From positions 1 through 22,629 of the IMG/VR virus record IMGVR_UViG_3300048508_000227: a DNA stretch of 22,629 bases; one strand, written 5' to 3'. Under the pieces are notes generated by a model. The model saw only the letters and a list, made by a program, of their open reading frames with translations. It did not search any database and was not told the origin of the DNA. Source of the stretch: a virus. Each line of letters starts with the position of its first letter. Positions within the stretch are counted from its first letter, which is position 1. Of this stretch, positions 1-10,400 are shown in pieces. Made by a program: the position numbers and the translations under genes.

Positions 1-2514
1 ATCAGATATCTCTATGGAAGAGAAATCGGTCAAATCTTAAACATCTATGATTTTACACAAGACACATATTACGTAAAAAGTAGTGTAGAGCTACAAACAA
101 CATCAGGAGCCGCTACTTTAGTAGAAGGTTTATGGGCTGGAAAATATAATGGCAATACATTACATGCTTGGCAAATTAATTCAAATGGAACTAGAAACAT
201 TATTGGAGAGGTACTCGAAATTGTTGCTACTGGAAATGTTTTAAATTTAAATGTATACGGCATGAAGTGTGAGTTACTACAAGGAGAACCAGTAGTATTC
301 TCAATTAAAGGTCAATATAGTGTCAATTACACAGTTCCACTTGCATCTACTGGATCTACTCTAACATATGATGTTGATGATAAGGGAAGATTACTACTTT
401 CAGATAACTTAAATGATTGGAAAGGATCAATTATAAGAAAGTCATACAAAAATCCTTTTGTAAGTCTATCAGATAATGATTTTATTCGAGTTGAAGGTGA
501 GTCAAGATTCAGAAAAATCAAAAAATTACCTCAAATTGTAGGGACAAGAGAAGAGAGATTACAAAAAGGATCTACAAACTCTGTATTTGGTACAGTAGAA
601 GTAGAGACTTATAGTGGTGTTACTAGAGGAGAAGGATTATCTGTCGTTGCTGTTGTCGAAAATGGTTCTGTTGTAAGACTCGATTGGAATCAACGCAGCT
701 ATGATCCATTAACTCAACCAACTGCATATCAATATTATACACCCCCTGTATTAAATTTTGTCCCTCAAAATGGTAACGGTGGTGGAGCAAAAGCAGTTGT
801 TCTTGTAAGCAAAGGTCAAGTTGTTAGTGTAGAATTAATCGATGGTGGTACTGGATACACTGAAGCACCATTAGTTCGAGTTTCTCGAAGATATGATTTA
901 AAAAAGGAAAGAGGAATTGGTGTTTCTCTAATTAACCTTAAAATGAATCCATATGTAGACACTGCTGGCATGACAGCTATATCTACTATTGATATTTTGG
1001 GAAGTCAAGTTTCTGGAGTAAATTCGTTTACTTCTGTTTTCTTCGATAGTCCTGTTGATACAGATAGACAAATTAACGCTCAAATTCAATTAGTTGAAGA
1101 AACTGGAGAAGATCTAGATGCTGGATTGGTGGAACATCTTTCAACTGTTACCAGTGAAAGAGACACAGCACTAATTGATACAGAACATGAAATTACTGAA
1201 ATTAATGTTTATATTGAGACTCCTTACATTGTTAATATTGATGCTCTGTCAACGCTAACTCTACAGAGTTCTAATAGAGAAATTACCAATTCTGTAAGTA
1301 ACGTTATTAATAACACTGCGTTATCTAATGTCAACTACTATGAAATTGCAGCATATTTACAAGTAGATGCCGATCCAACAGATAGCATCATTTATATTGC
1401 AGACACCAGTAAATTCAAATCAACTGGTTATCTATTAGTTGGAAAAGAGGTTGTCAGATACTTCCTTAAGTTTGGTGATAGATTCCTTAAAGTTAAGAGA
1501 GGAGTAAACAATACCACAGCTCAGTTCTGGTCTGCAGGAACATATATTAGACAGATCCCAGATCCAGTATCTATTGCATACGGTGGTGTTTCCACAATCG
1601 AGTCTCAGAGTAGTCTTGTTTCTGTTAAAGGTGGTGCTGAAGTAGGTCTCACAGAAAGAGAAACTGAAAGATTGATTATTACTCCAGACGTAAGTCCTAA
1701 GACTTCCACCAGAGTTATTACAACTGCAGTTCAACCACAACTAAACGTTCAATCAATTAGTCAGATTTCTTCAAAAGTTGTATATAGACTAGAACCTCCT
1801 GCAGGAAGTATTCTTTCATTCAACACTACACGAAAAGAGACATCAGTTCGATCTGTAGTACAAACAGTACATAGTGAATTTGTAATTAAAAAAGAATCCA
1901 CCGAATTTTTAATCTTTACTCCACCTGGAGGTGTTGTTGATGGTTACGAAGAGAGTGCATTTATTGATGATCCAATTAAAACTAGATTGAATGGAATGGT
2001 AGATCTTTTGGATGATTATGGCGTAGTTCAACGTAACGGAAATACTATATTTGTTAAAAATTCCATTTTCAGTACATTTAATCAATATGTTGGAAACTAT
2101 AAGAAAACTAATGTTGGTTATGTATTAAAACATTTTGATGGATTGTTTGATGATGGTACTGCAAATGTATCTGGTTATACACTTGCTGATGTTGAGTTCT
2201 ATTTCCCTTCATTATCCATCAGAGATTTTATCGAAAGAGGAGAGTCTCAATACACACTAGGAGGAGAAAAATTCAATATACTACCACCATCTATTCAAAA
2301 CCCAGTTGCTATTAGTTCTTCTGTGGGAACTATTGGCGGAGCAATTATTGTACAAGATACAACATCATTCCCAAGTTCCGGATTCCTATTTACCTCATCT
2401 GGATCTGTCATTGAATACACAAGTAAAACCACAAATAGTTTTGAAGGTTGCACTTTAACTAGAGGTCCAAACTCTATTGTTAGCGGAGATGAGTTGATTC
2501 CGTTTTCAAATTAA
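1..2514 (+). CDS. Baseplate/tail structural protein, 3' part (gene 7 position)
   Basis: The frame is open from base 1, so the gene begins upstream; 837 residues are visible. The methionine at 262 lies inside the open frame and is not the likely start. The protein is rich in beta-forming, Thr/Ser/Val-rich sequence with no membrane segment or catalytic motif that I can see. A GxGY module (GGTGYTEAPLV) lies near 840-885. Two copies of a 'DTS.F.SSG.L' module lie at about 1381-1510 and 2341-2475; the second is close to the C-terminus. T4 gene order is 6-7-8, and the next gene here is a clear gp8, so this is the gene 7 position (baseplate wedge). That assignment comes from synteny; I did not recognise convincing T4 gp7 sequence. 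Arginine codons are mostly AGA. The alternative is a cyanophage-specific virion protein without a T4 counterpart. A virion role is likely; the exact name is uncertain. Confidence 0.6.
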   Translation: MRYLYGREIGQILNIYDFTQDTYYVKSSVELQTTSGAATLVEGLWAGKYNGNTLHAWQINSNGTRNIIGEVLEIVATGNVLNLNVYGMKCELLQGEPVVFSIKGQYSVNYTVPLASTGSTLTYDVDDKGRLLLSDNLNDWKGSIIRKSYKNPFVSLSDNDFIRVEGESRFRKIKKLPQIVGTREERLQKGSTNSVFGTVEVETYSGVTRGEGLSVVAVVENGSVVRLDWNQRSYDPLTQPTAYQYYTPPVLNFVPQNGNGGGAKAVVLVSKGQVVSVELIDGGTGYTEAPLVRVSRRYDLKKERGIGVSLINLKMNPYVDTAGMTAISTIDILGSQVSGVNSFTSVFFDSPVDTDRQINAQIQLVEETGEDLDAGLVEHLSTVTSERDTALIDTEHEITEINVYIETPYIVNIDALSTLTLQSSNREITNSVSNVINNTALSNVNYYEIAAYLQVDADPTDSIIYIADTSKFKSTGYLLVGKEVVRYFLKFGDRFLKVKRGVNNTTAQFWSAGTYIRQIPDPVSIAYGGVSTIESQSSLVSVKGGAEVGLTERETERLIITPDVSPKTSTRVITTAVQPQLNVQSISQISSKVVYRLEPPAGSILSFNTTRKETSVRSVVQTVHSEFVIKKESTEFLIFTPPGGVVDGYEESAFIDDPIKTRLNGMVDLLDDYGVVQRNGNTIFVKNSIFSTFNQYVGNYKKTNVGYVLKHFDGLFDDGTANVSGYTLADVEFYFPSLSIRDFIERGESQYTLGGEKFNILPPSIQNPVAISSSVGTIGGAIIVQDTTSFPSSGFLFTSSGSVIEYTSKTTNSFEGCTLTRGPNSIVSGDELIPFSN
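1381..1510 (+). repeat. 'DTS.F.SSG' protein module, copy 1
   Basis: The translated segment reads IIYIADTSKFKSTGYLLVG followed by EVVRY and a KVKRG ending. It matches the layout of the C-terminal segment of the same protein at 2341-2475: hydrophobic strand, DT(S/T).F, SG, hydrophobic strand, (I/V).Y, then a 'RG' turn. It is a protein-level repeat, not a DNA tandem repeat. Confidence 0.5.
2341..2475 (+). repeat. 'DTS.F.SSG' protein module, copy 2
   Basis: The translation reads AIIVQDTTSFPSSGFLF, then SVIEYTSKT and GCTLTRG, close to the C-terminus of the first gene. It aligns by eye with the copy at 1381-1510. This short beta module ending in a 'CT.TRG'-like turn appears to be reusable structural material in this protein. 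Confidence 0.5.
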
Positions 2515-2538
2515 TAAATAACGGTATAAATATAAATA
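2514..2538 (+). promoter_or_regulatory. Iterated T4-type late promoter boxes ahead of gene 8
   Basis: The gap between the first gene and gene 8 holds ATAAATA at 2514-2520 and two perfect TATAAATA boxes at 2525-2532 and 2531-2538 that overlap by two bases. TATAAATA is the T4 late promoter consensus, read by host polymerase with gp55 and gp33, and needs no -35 element. The last box ends 33 bases before the gene 8 ATG. Which copy is used cannot be told from sequence. Confidence 0.75.
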
Positions 2539-2571
2539 ACACAGGCACAAACACTACGTCGGAACAAACTA

Positions 2572-4380
2572 ATGGCTGCTATTATATCTGATAAGTTTAG
2601 AATTTTTAATGCGAAGCAATTCCTGGAATCGCTATCGGAAACTCCTAGTACGAACATGTACTTTTTCGTTGGTCGTCCACAACCATGGAAGGCGTACTTA
2701 GAAGTATATTCAAAGTCTTCAACTAATTTTACTGTCGGAAATGAAGTGTTTGTTGGAACATATGGTTCCACTGCTTTCCGTGCTACTGTTTCTGCTGTTT
2801 ATGATGGTGCCCTTCTTCTGACCGACGTTTTTGGTAGTAACGGTATTAATTCTGTTCCACCAACTGGCAGCACTTTATTAGAAACTGCAGATGGCGGTTC
2901 TAATACAACATTAGCTACAGCAACTACTGGTGTTTATCGCTACGGTACTGAGGACATTCCACCTCTTCCTCTCGACAACCAAAGAGAGAAAATGTCTCTC
3001 TATGATGAAATTATCGCTGCCAAACGTATTACAACCGATCTAGCAAGAACGGTTATTCGTCGTTACAACTGGGACGTTGTTGCGAACCCATTCTTTGATA
3101 TGTGGAAACCTGATTACTCTGCTACTCCAGCAGGTGGAGGTCAAGTTGGTAAGCAAACTGCAACTAATGTTTCTGCAATTGCAGATGCTAAGTTCTATGT
3201 AATGAATACAAACTATGAAGTATTCAAATGTCTATACAACGGTCAGTCTCCTGCAAATCCAAATGGCGTAAATGCATCTGAAGAACCATCTACTTCTGGT
3301 GGTAACTATAATTCATCTACAGGCATCTACACAGAGACCACCGGAGGTCTTTATATTTGGAAGTACGTATATACTATTCCAACTGATGATGTTCTTAAAT
3401 TCTTGTCTTCGGACTTTATGCCTATTGTATTGGCATCAGAATCTACTCGTCAAGCAGTAGAAGCTCTTGTAGTTGATGGATCACTTGATGTTGCTGTTAT
3501 TGAAGATGCAGGATCAAACTTTACAGACGGAACTGTTTATACTAGTGTTAAAGGTGACGGAACTGGTGGTGTTGTAGAACTAACAATTAGTGGCGGTGCA
3601 ATTACTGCTGCTAGCGTCTGGTCTCGTGGATCAGGTTATAGTTATGCTAATGTCCTCCTAGGAAATGGCAACCTCTTCTCTGATAGTGCATTAACATCTG
3701 CAGTTGCAACTCCCGCTAATGCCACTGGTGCTATTGAAATAGTTCTTCCCCCACAAGGCGGTCACGGTTCCGATATGGAGCTAGAACTCAATGGTAAGCG
3801 TGTAATGACTAACATTCGCCTTACATATGCAGAAGGTTCTGGTGACTTCCCTGTCGATAATGACTTCCGTCGCATTGGTATTATTAAAGATCCTCTTCTA
3901 ACTGCTACAAATGCTGCTGCAACAGAATCTACTTATTCTGGTCTAAAAGCAATTAAAGTTAATCTCAATGGTGGATCTGGAGATTATGTTCCAGACGAAA
4001 GAATCACTCAGACTGTAACTGGTGGTACTGCATATGGAACCGTAGTTTCTTGGGTTCTTGATAGTGGTTCGACTACTTCGGGTGTTCTTAAGTATATTCA
4101 AACTAATGACGCACATACCGATCAAGGTATTGTAAGAGATTTTGAGAGCAATGGTTCTAACGCAGTTTCAGGAGGTCAGTCTTCTGCTGCTGGTGTAGTT
4201 GACACTGCTTACAATACTGGCGGTGCAGTTCTTCCATTACTAGGTCATACGTTTACTTCTGGTCTCTCTCCCTCAGAGATTAAGAACAATTCTGGTGATG
4301 TAATCTATGTAGAGAACCGTCGTCTAATTACTCGTGCTCCCGACCAGATTGAAGATATCAAACTAGTCATCGAATTCTGA
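2572..4380 (+). CDS. 8: Baseplate wedge protein gp8 (enlarged)
   Basis: This is the baseplate wedge subunit gp8, which in T4 is a dimer in each of the six wedges. It is 602 residues against 334 in T4. Conserved blocks, compared with T4 gp8 from memory, run in order: ISDKFR at the N-terminus; VGRPQPW near residue 34; a helical block from LYDEI (144) to RRYNWD; NYEVFKCLY (214); LYIWKYVYTIP (about 260); FRRIGIIKDPL (432); and SGDVIYVENRR (574) with DQIEDIKLVIEF at the C-terminus. The extra length falls into three insertions, at about 40-143, 285-430 and 445-570, made of Gly/Thr-rich beta modules. They include a GxGY module (3583-3665) and two 'GE/DE.I' modules. The start is well placed: CGGA lies 8 bases upstream and the N-terminus matches the family. 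Arginine codons are mainly CGT/CGC (15 of 20), unlike the AGA-rich neighbours. It has its own late promoter and a terminator follows. Confidence 0.93.
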   Translation: MAAIISDKFRIFNAKQFLESLSETPSTNMYFFVGRPQPWKAYLEVYSKSSTNFTVGNEVFVGTYGSTAFRATVSAVYDGALLLTDVFGSNGINSVPPTGSTLLETADGGSNTTLATATTGVYRYGTEDIPPLPLDNQREKMSLYDEIIAAKRITTDLARTVIRRYNWDVVANPFFDMWKPDYSATPAGGGQVGKQTATNVSAIADAKFYVMNTNYEVFKCLYNGQSPANPNGVNASEEPSTSGGNYNSSTGIYTETTGGLYIWKYVYTIPTDDVLKFLSSDFMPIVLASESTRQAVEALVVDGSLDVAVIEDAGSNFTDGTVYTSVKGDGTGGVVELTISGGAITAASVWSRGSGYSYANVLLGNGNLFSDSALTSAVATPANATGAIEIVLPPQGGHGSDMELELNGKRVMTNIRLTYAEGSGDFPVDNDFRRIGIIKDPLLTATNAAATESTYSGLKAIKVNLNGGSGDYVPDERITQTVTGGTAYGTVVSWVLDSGSTTSGVLKYIQTNDAHTDQGIVRDFESNGSNAVSGGQSSAAGVVDTAYNTGGAVLPLLGHTFTSGLSPSEIKNNSGDVIYVENRRLITRAPDQIEDIKLVIEF

Positions 4381-4397
4381 TTTCAATTTACAAGATT

Positions 4398-4427
4398 AAT
4401 CCCTCCAGCAATGGGGGGATTTTTTTT
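4398..4427 (+). terminator. Intrinsic terminator after gene 8
   Basis: A 9-bp stem AATCCCTCC / GGGGGGATT with one U-G wobble and a 6-base loop (AGCAAT) is followed by a run of T to 4427. It starts 17 bases after the gene 8 stop. It should end the gene 8 transcript just before the next late box at 4435, so the two units can be expressed independently. Confidence 0.88.
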
Positions 4428-4434
4428 ATGTCTA

Positions 4435-4441
4435 CTAAATA
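4435..4441 (+). promoter_or_regulatory. Late promoter box CTAAATA
   Basis: CTAAATA (in the context ACTAAATAA) lies between the gene 8 terminator and the next gene. It ends 36 bases before the ATG, almost the same spacing as the late boxes ahead of gene 8 (33) and the last gene (35). It is a variant of the T4 late consensus TATAAATA. Confidence 0.65.
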
Positions 4442-4466
4442 ATATGAGGAAGACCATAGTATTATT

Positions 4467-4473
4467 GGCGGAG
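4467..4473 (+). promoter_or_regulatory. Ribosome binding site for the DUF4815 gene
   Basis: GGCGGAG lies 4 bases before the ATG at 4478 and supports that start. A second purine run, GAGGAAG (4446-4452), lies further upstream and is probably too distant. Confidence 0.6.
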
Positions 4474-4477
4474 TACG

Positions 4478-7400
4478 ATGCCACAGCAGACTAACTTAAA
4501 CGTTTCTCCTTATTACGAGGACTTTGACGCAAGCAAGAATTTTTATAAGATTCTCTTCCGTCCTGGGTATTCCATTCAGGGAAGAGAACTAACACAACTC
4601 CAATCGATTCTTCAAAGTCAAGTTGAATCGTTTGGTAAGTTTGCCTTTAAACAGGGAGATTTAGTAATTCCTGGAGAAGTAGGTCTTAATACAAAATTAG
4701 ACTATGTAAAGCTATCTTCTGTATCAGAAGTTGCTGTTAATGAAGACAATAATATCGTATATAAAAAATATGATATTACTCAATTAGTAGGTCAAACATT
4801 ACGAGGTCTTTCTTCTGGTGTTGACGCTATAGTTTTGTCCACAAAGTTGTCTACAGAATCTTCTGCTGATACTGTATTTGTCAATTATATTAACAGTGGT
4901 AACTCCAGCACAGAACTCTCATTCAGACAGGGAGAAACATTAGAAGTAGTTGATGGTGTTAATACACCATTATTGGTTGTAGGAACTGACGGAAGTGTTC
5001 TACCAACTAGCATCAATGTAACTAATCCTGATACTGGGGAAGTAACTTCACTAGAAAGTCCCGCAATGGGATATGGTTCTGCTATTAAAGTAGAAGAAGG
5101 AATTTACTTCATAAATGGATTTTTTGTTCGCAACAAAGAAGAACTTTTAGTAATTGAAGAGTATTACGATAAGCCAACTGCTAAAGTTGGATTTACAATT
5201 ACAGAAAAAATTGTAACACCCGAAGAAGATTCTTCTTTATATGATAATGCAATTGGATCATCTAACTATACTGCTCCTGGTGCAAATAGACTTAAAATTG
5301 AATTAAACTTAAAAGAATTTGAAATTGATGCAATTGCAGATAAAAATTTCATACAACTTATTACTGTTGTAAAAGGAGCAGTACAAAGAAGAGTAAAACC
5401 AACAGATTATAATTTACTAGAGCAAACTCTAGCAAGAAGAACTTTTGATGAGAGTGGAGATTATGTAGTTGACAACTTCTCTGTTGATGTTAGAGAATAC
5501 GCACAGAGAGATGGTAATAGAGGACTCTATGCAATTTCAGATGATGGATCATTTAACGGATTGAATGCTGGCGATGCATATCGCAAAATGATTGCTAGTG
5601 TAGGTCCTGGTAAAGCGTACATTAAAGGATATGAGATTGTCAATAAAGAAACTAAGTACTTAGAAATTAATAAAGCTAGAGAAAATCTTGCAAGTGATAA
5701 TGTAACTTTAAAGAGTAGAGGACTACCATCACTGAATATTACTAATGTGTATGGCAGTGTTCCTTTAAACAAGGAAGGATCTGATTTAACAGCATACCCA
5801 GAAGTATTTGTATATTCTACTTTTAATGATGGTTCTATCGGTTTAAACAATACTGAAGATAGCACTAGCTTAAAACAGACAGTTAGTAGAAGAGGATTAA
5901 TATTTGATTCTAATATTGGTATTAAAACTTTAACAATCGAAATTTCTAGTACCACAAATACTTTATCTACTATTACCGATAGTACGTTCCAAACTACATT
6001 TAAAGATTTACATTTTATTAGAACCAGAGACGCCCAAGGAGCAGTTGTATCTACAAGTAGTGTACAAACATTATCATACTCAATAATTAATCGTCCAGAA
6101 ATTAATAGTTCATCAGGAGTTCAGTTTTTTGAAGTAACAGTATTTGGTGACAAAAGTGAAGTAGAACTTCTCCTAACTGACTATGATGCAGGGGACAGTA
6201 GTTACAGAAGACAACTATATCTTTCTGTATCTGATCTATCTAATGATGTCAAATTTGGAACTATTGTTGATTACGGAGAAACATTTACTCCTGTTATTGG
6301 TAAAGTAAAACCAAATAACTTTTATCTAGAATCTAGAGGTGCTGGATTTGATGATGATTCGGATATTGTTATTTCAAAAGGACGTTTGCCTCAAGGAACT
6401 AGTTCCTATAATACTATTTTTGGATTGTCATATTTTGATCCACAATTTTTTACAAAACTTCTTCTAAATTCAACTCCACCAGATGGATCTTTTAGTGAAG
6501 GCAAATACGTTTATGGTCTGGATAGTGGCGCATATGGGGTTGTGGAAGGTGAATCTAATGGTACATATTCTACATCCAACATTTTGTTTGTCAAGACTAT
6601 TTCAGGTAAATTTATAAGTGGAGAAACACTCAGAGACGAAGATCGTAATTCTGTAAAAATTGCAAAAGATAATACTATCTCCCATTTTATTGTAAGAAAT
6701 AGGGGAATTGGTTATAGTCAAAGTTCAAAACTTTTAATTAATGGTGTTGAATACGACGGATCAAAAATTAACTTAGAATTTACTGCTATAGGAAATGTAC
6801 TAAGAGCAGGAATCAACGACAGATCTGCTGTTTCTATTGAATATAGTCAACCACCTGCTGTATCTGTTATACAACCAGCTGGTTCTGGATCCCCATCAGA
6901 AATTGCAAATGTTGTACCAATTCTATTTAAAAATAGTGTAACTACATACACTCCACAAAATATTAAGTCTGTTGGTTGTAGGTATGGATCTGGAAATGCA
7001 AACACATTTTCTGCAGATATAGTTATTGATAGTCAACAATATTCCGAAATTAAATCTGTAACAGATTTTACGTTTTTTGGAACAAAGGGAACTCTTTTCT
7101 TAGAATCCACAAGTTTCAGTGCAGATGCAAGTGAATTCTTAATTCAAGGAGATATTATTCAATTTTCCGATGAAGATAATAACGTAGTTCGCACAATCGT
7201 ACAAAAATCTACAAAACAAGAAGGTTCGGTAAAAACTAGAATTTATCTAGATTCTGCTCTACCAGGAAATGTTTCTAACACTAGTGTTGTTCGTCTTCGT
7301 CCTAAAACAGTAAACCCAAATTCTGGAACATTACTTTACCCAACTGGTAGCAGGCAAGTTAAAAAAATCTCTGCTGGAGGCGATGAAACAAAAATTAAAT

Positions 7401-10400
7401 ATTATTTCAGAAGAGATTTTGTTACTACAGCTTCTTCTGGTGGTGGCAAGATTACTTTTGCGGCACAACTTCCATTTGGTACACAAAGATTTACAGCATT
7501 TTCAGAAAGAAACTATATTATTACTGTATTAAATCCGGGTGATGCGCCAGATATTGAAACGGGTGATATCATTTATGTTGATCCAGATAATGTAAACATT
7601 AGTTCTGCTACTGATACTGCAAGTGGTCTAACTTCAGGTAGTATTAGTTTAGATCTTCCATCAACTTATTTTGGAAACATTCCATCAAATGGAACTTTCC
7701 CTAAGTTAAAATTGACTTCTACTCTTGAAGTAACAAATGCTAAACCAAGACTCAAAACTTCTGTAGAAAATAAGAGAATTGTAGTTTCTTCTTCTGGGGA
7801 TAGAGTTATTCCATTCAGAGGAACTGATTATGATAGTGAAGTTGTTGAAAGTTTATCTTATTCTGATGCTTATAGATTGAGATATGTTTATGAAGGAACT
7901 ATCTCAAAAGCACCTGATGTAGATACTGCCGGTAATTTGATCACAGGTAAAGACGTTACTGAAAGATTTACTTTTGATGACGGACAGAGAGATACGTTAT
8001 ATGACGTATCTAGAATTGTTTTAAAACCAGGATTTGAAAATACTTCGGGGCAATTAGTAATCGCATTTGATTATTTCGAGCATTCTCAAGGAGATTTTTG
8101 TACCATTGATAGTTACCTCCATGAAGCAGGTGTTGTTGAAGATCTAATTCCAGATTTTAATTCTAACGTTCATGGAATTATTGAGTTAAAAAATGTTATT
8201 GATTTTAGACCAAAAGTAGATAGCAATACTATTATTCCTGGATATCAAGATACTTCTTCCCTATCAGAGGCAACTAGTCAGTTTGCTGGTCCTGGATCAG
8301 TAATTACAAGTTCTCCTGCTCCGGATTCAAATCTGGAATTCACTATCTCATTTAGTCAGGTTCAATATCTCAGTAGAATTGATGGCATCTTCTTAAATAA
8401 GACTGGAGAATTTATTATCAAGGAAGGTAATTCATCTCTCAATCCAACAAAACCAGATCCTGTAGATGATGCAATTGCGCTTTTCTATGCTTATGTACCT
8501 GCATACACACAAAGCAGCAAAGATGTAAGAATTACGCCCGTAGATAATCGCCGTTATACAATGCGCGATATCGGTAAACTAGAAAAACGTATTCAACGCC
8601 TTGAGTATTATACCACTCTTAGTATTCTAGAGCAACAAGCTCTCAATATGCAGGTTAAAGATTCTATCGGATTAGACAGATTTAAAAGTGGTTTCTTAGT
8701 AGATAATTTTGAGGAGCATAGAGTTGGTAATCTAAAATCTATTGATTACGTTTGCTCTATCGATAGTCAACAATCTGTATTGAGACCACAATCAAATGAA
8801 GATTCATTTGCTTTGATGGAAGTTAATACTAGAGAAGATCAAAGGTCTGTTGCTGGATATCAAAAATCTGGAAATATTATTACTTTACCTTATTCTGAGT
8901 TAAATTTAATTTCAAATTCTTCTGCTTCTAAGACTTTAAATCCAAATCCTTTTGTTGTTATTCAATATGTTGGAGACGGTGAGATTTCTCCATCTATCGA
9001 TCAGTGGTATGACAAAAGTGTAGAACCTCTTATTGTTGACACTAATACAAGTTTATATTCTATTTTCTTAGCAAAGGAAAACACCAAAGAAAGTTATTCG
9101 AGTTTACACAATTCATTCTTAATTAACTGGGTTGGAACATCACCATCGTTTGTTGCTATCAACTCCTTAGGAGAATCTTCTACAAAAAATGCAGTTTCAT
9201 CTGTTGGATCAGCATCTGTGGGAAGTTCCTCAAACATTAGTCCTCAAAATAATGAAATTGGAAAAGGTATTGTAAGCAACAATATTGGTGAAAGATTAGT
9301 TTCTTCTTCTATACAATTTTATGCTAGAAGCATTCCTGTAAAATTTGTTATCAAAAGACTAAAACCAAATACAACTGTTAACGTCTTCATGGAAGGCAGA
9401 AATATTAACAGGTGGGTAAATCCAGATTTAAGATTTACTGGAATGGCAGGTAACTCACTATCCACATTTGGTGGGGTTGTGGTAACTGATGAAAGCGGAT
9501 CTGCTAGTGGTATTATTTTAGTGCCAGCAGGGGCACCCCCAACAGAAAACACTACTTGGACTGGGGATATCAATACCGTAAGCTATGATGCATCAGGAGA
9601 AGAAATTAGAATTGCTACTGGTGTAAAAACTATTAGATTTACTTCTAGTGCTACTGATGAAAGTAAAGAAAAAGTTGCTTCTTATGCAGAAGTAAAATAT
9701 TATGCTACCGGTATTTTACCACAAAATCCATCTAGTATTGTTTCAACAAAACCATCTTACTTCAAATCCAACGAAGGAGTTCAATCTGTTAATAGCAATA
9801 CAGACAATCCATTAAAACCAAATCCTGTAGCTCAGATTATCAAGATTGAAAATTATGACGGTGGAGTGTTTGTCACTGGTTTAGATCTATTCTTTAGTAA
9901 AAAGAGTGATACTATTCCACTGAGAGTTTATTTGACTAATATCGATTCAGACAAACCAGCAAAAAATATTCTTCCCGGAACAGAAAAAACTCTTTCACCG
10001 AATACTTACCTAAGATGTTATACAAATGGTAATGTTTCTGTAACTAAAGGAGAATTTATAACGGGAGTGTCAACTGCTGCCTCTGGTCCTATTTCCAAAA
10101 TCATTGATAAGAACGGTGTAGAGTTAACACCATCTACTACTGGAATCTTTGCATTAACAAACGATCAAGTATATACAATTGTGCTTGACAATCATAATGG
10201 TAAATCTTTTAGACCCAATGAAGATTTATCTATTCCTTCAGTTACTAATGCAAATGCAACTGGTGGAACAGATTTAAAATTAACGATTGCTAAAGATAGT
10301 GGAAAGATTTCAGATATCAAAATTGTCAATACAGGTCAAAATTACGACAGTGCAATTTTGACAATTGAAAGCCCACAACTTCCTGGAGGATCATCTGCTA

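Noticed and set aside
262-264. ATG at 262 as the true start of the first gene
   Set aside because: The same frame is open to base 1 with similar protein character, there is no ribosome site, and the gene is clearly cut by the window edge.
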